This document shows positions 5,717 through 9,576 of a stretch of 9,576 bases of DNA, piece by piece. A model generated the notes under the pieces. That model saw only the letters and a list, made by a program, of their open reading frames with translations, did no database searches and was not told where the DNA came from. How positions within the stretch are numbered: the stretch's first letter is position 1; each line of letters opens with the position of its first letter. The translations under genes and the position numbers were made by a program. Source of the DNA: CBDCWA01 sp046048295 (GTDB lineage Bacteria > Pseudomonadota > Alphaproteobacteria > Rhizobiales > Hyphomicrobiaceae); assembly GCA_046048295.1 (NCBI GenBank), contig JBJOGJ010000149.1:1-9576 (forward strand), in the 5' to 3' direction.

Positions 5717-6688
5717 GTGCTCGGGGGTTTCTTCGCGCTCCTGTCTGCGGCGACTTTCGCCATAAACAATGTAAGTGCCAGACGCGGCGTGGTCTCCGGC
5801 AGCGTCGTCCAGGCCCTTGCCATAACTGTGCCGATCGGCGTGCCGCTGTTCGCGCTGCTGGTTCTGGCATCCGGTAGCTGGGGCGCGCTCTGGAGCTTTT
5901 CGGAGAACCAGCTCTGGATCCTCGCCGCAGCAGGCGTGGTGCACTTCGTCTGGGGCCGGTACTGCTTCTATCGCGCGACGAAGGCGCTCGGCTCCATTCT
6001 GGTGGCACCGTTGCAGCAGCTTTCGATGCTGGTCGCCCTGGTGCTGGCCGTGGTGCTGCTCGGTGAGAAGCTGACGCCGCTCCGCATCATCGGCCTCGTG
6101 CTCGTCATCTGGGGCCCGATCCTCGCGGTGCAGGACGCCGGCAAAGGTTCGCCGAAGCCGGAGGGCGGCTGGCAACCCAACTACGTCGAAGGCTATTTCT
6201 GGGGGCTGCTGTCGGTGCTGGGCACGGGACTGAGCCCGATCCTGGTTCGCGCCGCCGTCGAGGGCATGGGGGCAGGCGCGGCGCTGGCCGGCGGTCTGAT
6301 CTCGTATATCGCTGGCACCATCGTGTTCGTCGCCGCCGTCGTCGCCACGGGCCAGGTTGCACATGCCGTCTCGATGGACCGGCAGAACGCACTGTGGTTC
6401 GCCAATGCCGGCTTCTTCGTGTTCCTCTCGCACGTCTTCCGCTACCTCGCCTATGTCTATGCGCCGGTGACGGTGGTGGCGCCGATCGAGCGCACGACGG
6501 TGCTGTTCAGGCTGGCTTTCAGCTACTTCCTGAACCGGGAGCACGAGGTCTTCCACGGCCGGGTCATCCTCGCGACCATCATGTCCCTCGTTGGCGCGGT
6601 GCTGCTCACCCTCAGCACCGATGCGGTCGCCAACCTCGGCTTCCTGCCGGATTGGCTGCGGGAAGCCTCGCGCTGGCAGTGGCCATAG
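5717..6688 (+). CDS. EamA/DMT-family transporter
   Basis: A 323-residue inner-membrane protein of the drug/metabolite transporter superfamily, built as two EamA repeats of about five helices each. Helix 1 begins at the N-terminus (GGFFALLSAATFAINNVSAR). Others include VVQALAITVPIGVPLFALLV, WILAAAGVVHFVWGRYCFY, the conserved end of repeat 1 (APLQQLSMLVALVLAVVLLGEKLT and IIGLVLVIWGPIL), then a hydrophilic linker at about residues 140-160 (AGKGSPKPEGGWQPNYVEG) and repeat 2, ending with APIERTTVLFRLAFSYFLNREHEVF and a last helix. The closing LGFLPDWLREASRWQWP is a short amphipathic tail. The start is GTG at 5717 after an almost ideal AGGAGGGG. The substrate cannot be predicted; EamA proteins export or import amino acids, nucleotides, drugs and other metabolites. 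It precedes the monooxygenase by 85 bases, so a link to that pathway (substrate import or product export) is possible but unproven. Confidence 0.92.
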   Translation: MLGGFFALLSAATFAINNVSARRGVVSGSVVQALAITVPIGVPLFALLVLASGSWGALWSFSENQLWILAAAGVVHFVWGRYCFYRATKALGSILVAPLQQLSMLVALVLAVVLLGEKLTPLRIIGLVLVIWGPILAVQDAGKGSPKPEGGWQPNYVEGYFWGLLSVLGTGLSPILVRAAVEGMGAGAALAGGLISYIAGTIVFVAAVVATGQVAHAVSMDRQNALWFANAGFFVFLSHVFRYLAYVYAPVTVVAPIERTTVLFRLAFSYFLNREHEVFHGRVILATIMSLVGAVLLTLSTDAVANLGFLPDWLREASRWQWP

Positions 6689-6712
6689 ACGCAACGGCGG
6701 CATGTCGGCACT

Positions 6713-6741
6713 TTGCAGTTCCGGCTGGCGCTGGCTATTGT
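6713..6741 (+). promoter_or_regulatory. Candidate promoter for the monooxygenase cluster
   Basis: TTGCAG (6713-6718) and TATTGT (6736-6741, 4 of 6) are separated by exactly 17 bases, between the transporter stop and the monooxygenase start. The leader would be about 26 bases. The -35 is weak (3 of 6). If real, the monooxygenase and aldolase genes form a unit separate from the transporter. Confidence 0.35.
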
Positions 6742-6773
6742 TGAATCAGGAAACATCCGGAGACGGGAAAATC

Positions 6774-8360
6774 GTGGCAGAGGCAGACATCGCGTTGGGC
6801 GCACTCCAGCCCCACTATCCTGTGGTCGTCGCGGGCGCCGGCCCCGTAGGGCTGGCACTGGCGGCCGAATTCGGCCTGGCAGGCGTCTCCTGCCTGCTGG
6901 CGGAAAAGCGAGATGGCACCATCCACGTCCCCAAGATGAGCCTCGTCTGCGCCGGCACCATGGAGGTCTCGCGCCGCTGGGGCATCGCCAAGGACGTTCG
7001 CCGCGCCGTGTGGGCGGAAAACCGGGCGATGGACTTTCTGTACATCGAGAGCCTGAAGGGTCGCGAGTTCGCGCGGGTGAAGCTGCCCTCTTATACCGAG
7101 AGCCCGCCGCCGTGGACACCGGAAGGCATCTGCCACTGCCCGCAGATTTACTTCGACCCGATCCTCTCGAAGTGCGTTGCCGGCATGCACAGCGTCACCC
7201 GCCGCAACAACCTCGGCATTGAAAGTTTCACCGACGACGGTGACCGGGTCCGCGTGACGGTTCGCGACAGCAACACGGGTGAGAGCCGCGAAATCACGGC
7301 CGACTACCTGGCAGGTTGCGACGGTCCTGGCGGTATCGTGCGCGAGAGCCTCGGCATCGAACTCGACGGCAAAGGGCGGATCGCCAATTCCACCAACATA
7401 TTCTTCCGCTCGCCAGAGCTCTCGAAGCTGCATGACAAGGGCTGGGGACGCATTTACCGCGTCATCGACGAAACCGGCTGCTGGGGCGAACTGATCCCAA
7501 TTGATGGCGACGTGCTCTGGCGCCTCACCGTCTTCGACGATCCGCAGTACGTCGAGGACCCCGACAAGGCATTGCGCCATATGATGGGTGCAGACTTTCC
7601 CTACGAGATCCTGTCGACCCTGCCCTGGGAGCGGCGAGACTTCGTGGCGCAAAGCTACGGTCGCGGACGCGTCTACATTGCGGGCGACGCAGCCCACCAG
7701 TCCTCGCCGACAGGCGGCGTCGGCATGCACACCGGCGTCGAAGACGCGGTCAACCTCGCCTGGAAGCTTACGGCGATGGTCGAAGGCTGGGGCGGGCCGC
7801 GACTGCTCGAGACCTACGAGGCCGAACGCAAGCCGGTCGCCCAGCGCAACGTCGACCTCTCGACCTCGACCTTCGAGGCGATCCGGCGCATCCCCGGTTC
7901 GGCAGGACAGGAGCGGCGCACGACGGGCGACTGGCGCGACGACATGGACCCGCTCTACATCCCCGATATCGTCCGCTCGCGCTACTGCTACAAGGGCTCC
8001 CAGATCATCGCCGCCCCCGACGGCGATGAGGTCTCTCCCAAGGCAGGACGTACACCTGGGAGGCCCGGTTGGCGGGCACCGCACGAGTGGATCGGTGACG
8101 GCAGATCGACCCTCGACCTGTTCGGCTCCGGCTTCGTGCTGTTGCGGCTTGGACCGGATGCACCCGATGCCGCCCCGCTGGAATCAGCCGCACGCGAGCG
8201 CGGCGTGCCGCTAACGCTCGTCACGGTCTCGGACGAGAAGGCGGCCGCTGCCTTCGAAAAGCCGCTCGTCCTCGTACGCCCTGACCGCCACATCGCCTGG
8301 CATGGCGATGCCTGCCCCGATGCCCCACAGCAGATCATTGATCTCGTCAGGGGCGCCTGA
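6774..8360 (+). CDS. Class A FAD-dependent aromatic monooxygenase (phenol hydroxylase/MhpA type)
   Basis: A 528-residue flavoprotein hydroxylase that uses NAD(P)H and O2 to hydroxylate an aromatic ring. Motifs in order: Rossmann GAGPVG (residues 21-26) with Glu44 at the end of strand 2 for FAD ribose; PKMSLVCAGTMEVSRRWGI; ICHCPQIYFDPIL; the DG motif CDG (182-184) with Arg190; the GD motif GDAAH (304-308) running into GGVGMHTGVEDAVNLAWKL; and TYEAERKPVAQRN. Residues about 440-528 (DLFGSGFVLLRL and on to LVRPDRHIAWHGD) form the thioredoxin-like C-terminal domain of the phenol hydroxylase subgroup. GTG at 6774 is preferred over an extended frame from 6591, which overlaps the transporter gene; GGAG lies 11 and GGGA 5 bases before it. 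The DG motif reads CDGPGG where CDGARS is usual. The substrate is unknown. The class II aldolase follows by 50 bases. An extradiol dioxygenase, expected next to such enzymes, is not in the window. Confidence 0.9.
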   Translation: MAEADIALGALQPHYPVVVAGAGPVGLALAAEFGLAGVSCLLAEKRDGTIHVPKMSLVCAGTMEVSRRWGIAKDVRRAVWAENRAMDFLYIESLKGREFARVKLPSYTESPPPWTPEGICHCPQIYFDPILSKCVAGMHSVTRRNNLGIESFTDDGDRVRVTVRDSNTGESREITADYLAGCDGPGGIVRESLGIELDGKGRIANSTNIFFRSPELSKLHDKGWGRIYRVIDETGCWGELIPIDGDVLWRLTVFDDPQYVEDPDKALRHMMGADFPYEILSTLPWERRDFVAQSYGRGRVYIAGDAAHQSSPTGGVGMHTGVEDAVNLAWKLTAMVEGWGGPRLLETYEAERKPVAQRNVDLSTSTFEAIRRIPGSAGQERRTTGDWRDDMDPLYIPDIVRSRYCYKGSQIIAAPDGDEVSPKAGRTPGRPGWRAPHEWIGDGRSTLDLFGSGFVLLRLGPDAPDAAPLESAARERGVPLTLVTVSDEKAAAAFEKPLVLVRPDRHIAWHGDACPDAPQQIIDLVRGA

Positions 8361-8363
8361 CGC

Positions 8364-8391
8364 GACAAGCACAGACAAGAACAAAGACAAG
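8364..8391 (+). repeat. Three GACAAG repeats between monooxygenase and aldolase genes
   Basis: GACAAG occurs at 8364-8369, 8374-8379 and 8386-8391, with start spacings of 10 and 12, in a run almost free of T, just upstream of the aldolase Shine-Dalgarno (AAGGAAA, 8399-8405). It looks like slippage or an unstructured translation-enhancing leader. Confidence 0.6.
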
Positions 8392-8410
8392 AAGTAAGAA
8401 GGAAACGCCG

Positions 8411-9133
8411 ATGAGCATCGTTGCCGAATGCATCTACGACCTCGTATGCGCCAACCGGATCCTTGGCCACGAGGGCGTGGTCGACGGGTTCGGGCACGTC
8501 AGCCTACGTCATCCGGAACGCCCGGAGCACTTCCTGATCTCGCGTTCGCGGAGCCCGGAGCTGGTCACCGAGAAGGACATTCTCGAGGTGAAGTTCAACG
8601 GCGATCCTGTCGAGGCCAACGCGCCGCCACTCTACAACGAGCGGTTCATCCATGCCGCGATCTATGAAATCCGATCGGACGTGCAGGCGGTTATCCACAA
8701 CCACGCCTACGAGATGATCCCGTTCGGCGTCACCGGCGTGCCGCTGATGCCGATCTTCCATTCGGCCGCACGCATGGGCATGAACGTCCCCGTCTGGGAC
8801 ATCTCCGACAGCTTCGGCGATGCGACGAGCATGCTCGTCACCGACATCGAGCGCGGCCGCGACCTCGCCAAGGGCCTTGGCCAGAACAAGCTCGTACTCA
8901 TGCGCGGACACGGCGCGACGGTCGCCTCCCACTCTCTCTACGATGCGGTGCTGACGTCCATCTTCGCTCACGTCAATGCCCGCCTGCAGCAGCACGCCAT
9001 GGCAATGGGCGACGTTCGATATCTGAAACCCGGCGAGATAGAAACGATGGTCGCACACCAGGAAGCGCGCAAGGCAAGCCGCGACCGGCAGTGGGAGTAT
9101 TATTGCCGACGCGCCGGCTGCGACCCTCGGTGA
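8411..9133 (+). CDS. Class II aldolase/adducin-family zinc enzyme (aldolase or decarboxylase)
   Basis: A 240-residue enzyme of the family that includes L-fuculose-1-phosphate aldolase (FucA), ribulose-5-phosphate 4-epimerase and aromatic-acid decarboxylases such as CmtD and PhtC. The Zn site is complete: His96 and His98 in VIHNHA, and His167 in RGHG. Glu77 in ERFIH corresponds to the catalytic/metal-binding Glu73 of FucA. Also typical are the N-terminal DGFGHVSLRHP (residues 25-35, standing for the phosphate- or carboxylate-binding loop), ISRSRSPELVTEKDIL, and PFGVTGVPLMPIFHSAARMG. No signal peptide is seen. ATG at 8411 follows AAGGAAA. It is 50 bases after the monooxygenase and probably in its operon. 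Following a ring hydroxylase, a decarboxylase role on a carboxylated aromatic or ring-cleavage product fits at least as well as sugar-phosphate cleavage. The exact reaction is inferred. Confidence 0.9.
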   Translation: MSIVAECIYDLVCANRILGHEGVVDGFGHVSLRHPERPEHFLISRSRSPELVTEKDILEVKFNGDPVEANAPPLYNERFIHAAIYEIRSDVQAVIHNHAYEMIPFGVTGVPLMPIFHSAARMGMNVPVWDISDSFGDATSMLVTDIERGRDLAKGLGQNKLVLMRGHGATVASHSLYDAVLTSIFAHVNARLQQHAMAMGDVRYLKPGEIETMVAHQEARKASRDRQWEYYCRRAGCDPR

Positions 9134-9205
9134 ACGCAATCGGAGGAGGCGAGGCTCCGCGGGGGCCGCTCGGGTTGATCCCGTGTGGCAAAATGTGATC
9201 TGACG

Positions 9206-9226
9206 CTTGTGGCGCCGCAAGGCGCC
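9206..9226 (+). other. Overlapping alternative hairpins upstream of frc
   Basis: GGCGCC-GCAA-GGCGCC (9211-9226) is a 6-bp perfect stem with a GNRA-type tetraloop. The overlapping 9206-9221 can instead form CTTGTG-GCGC-CGCAAG (6 bp with one G-U). The two exclude each other. The element lies about 20 bases before the frc ATG; no U-run follows, so it is not an intrinsic terminator. The rest of the 115-base gap shows no convincing promoter; TTGATC at 9175-9180 lacks a -10. Confidence 0.5.
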
Positions 9227-9248
9227 GAGCCCATGGAGGAGAAGTAGA

Positions 9249-9576
9249 ATGACGAAGGCGCTCGACGGAGTCCGCATTCTCGATTTCACGCACGTGCAAT
9301 CGGGCCCGACATGTACCCAGCTTCTTGCATGGTTCGGGGCCGACGTGATCAAGGTCGAGCGGCCTGGCGTCGGCGACATCACGCGCGGCCAGCTTCGCGA
9401 CATCCCCGACGTGGACAGCCTCTACTTTACGATGCTGAACCACAACAAGCGTTCGATCACCATAAACTCGAAGAACCAGAAGGGCATGGAGGTCCTCGAA
9501 CGCTTGGTCAGGCAGTGCGACGTGCTGGTGGAGAATTTCGCACCTGGCGCCCTCGACCGCATGGGGCTGACCTGGG
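9249..9576 (+). CDS. frc: Formyl-CoA:oxalate CoA-transferase (N-terminal part; gene runs past window)
   Basis: The first 109 codons of a family III (CaiB/BaiF) CoA-transferase. Frc moves CoA from formyl-CoA to oxalate, giving oxalyl-CoA for decarboxylation by Oxc, in the cytoplasm. The N-terminus LDFTHVQSGPTCTQLLAWFG followed by GADVIKVERPGVGDITRGQL, DIPDVDSLYFTMLNHNKRSI and VENFAPGALDRMG matches, almost residue for residue, the Frc proteins of Oxalobacter and E. coli as I remember them, more closely than other CaiB members. His15, Gln17 and Arg38 sit where Frc active-site and CoA-binding residues lie; the catalytic Asp (about residue 169) is beyond the window. Full length would be about 425 residues. 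ATG at 9249 follows GGAGGAGAAGTAGA. It is 115 bases after the aldolase, with hairpins between, so it may be separately transcribed. An oxc gene is expected downstream. Confidence 0.93.
   Translation, partial: MTKALDGVRILDFTHVQSGPTCTQLLAWFGADVIKVERPGVGDITRGQLRDIPDVDSLYFTMLNHNKRSITINSKNQKGMEVLERLVRQCDVLVENFAPGALDRMGLTW

Noticed and set aside
5603..6703. Minus-strand open frame (366 codons) opposite the EamA transporter
   Set aside because: Its His-, Glu- and Arg-rich product mirrors the codons of the hydrophobic transporter; no start signal or family.
6591..6773. N-terminal extension of the monooxygenase
   Set aside because: It overlaps the transporter gene end and lacks any domain; the Rossmann strand begins soon after the GTG at 6774.
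6735..8084. Long minus-strand open frame (449 codons) opposite the monooxygenase
   Set aside because: It is the antisense shadow of a GC-rich gene whose plus-strand product has full FAD motifs; the shadow protein has no recognisable family.
9134..9248. Sigma54 or FNR/CRP site upstream of frc
   Set aside because: TGGCAAAATGTGATC lacks the -24/-12 GG and GC spacing, and the TGTG words are direct, not inverted.

Overview
The window is GC-rich chromosomal DNA with an alphaproteobacterial, probably Hyphomicrobiales (rhizobial-type), gene set. The main clues are a rhizobial-type gap gene, the order small coiled-coil gene - zapA - 6S RNA - ygfA - ymdB - yebC, and a perfect CtrA-type TTAA-N7-TTAA box. 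No transposase, integrase, CRISPR array or tRNA was seen. The ordinary housekeeping part fills about the first 4.3 kb.

Region 1 (1-4266): gap, cut by the left edge, runs leftwards. Divergent to it are a small coiled-coil protein and zapA (cell division), then a 6S RNA gene (ssrS) with its own sigma70-like promoter, ygfA (5-formyltetrahydrofolate cyclo-ligase), a YmdB-type metallophosphoesterase and yebC. The 6S call rests on a 13-bp end-pairing stem, a segment matching the E. coli pRNA template at 13 of 14 positions, and its place just upstream of ygfA. yebC has its own leader with the CtrA-type box.

Region 2 (4277-5515, all minus strand): a peroxiredoxin of the Prx5/type II group ends in a clear intrinsic terminator. 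It is followed by a DUF1801 protein and a three-helix small membrane protein, which converges on yebC with almost no space between the stop codons.

Region 3 (5717-9576, plus strand): an EamA/DMT-family transporter, then an apparent catabolic cluster. This holds a class A FAD monooxygenase with the C-terminal thioredoxin-like domain of the phenol hydroxylase/MhpA group, a class II aldolase/adducin-family Zn enzyme that could be an aldolase or an aromatic-acid decarboxylase, and the first quarter of a gene very like frc (formyl-CoA:oxalate CoA-transferase). The substrate of the hydroxylase-aldolase pair cannot be read from the sequence. The pair beside oxalate catabolism is the least explained part of the window and the best candidate for undescribed biology.

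All statements come from reading the sequence and from memory of families; no searches were run. Promoter and operator calls are pattern matches.
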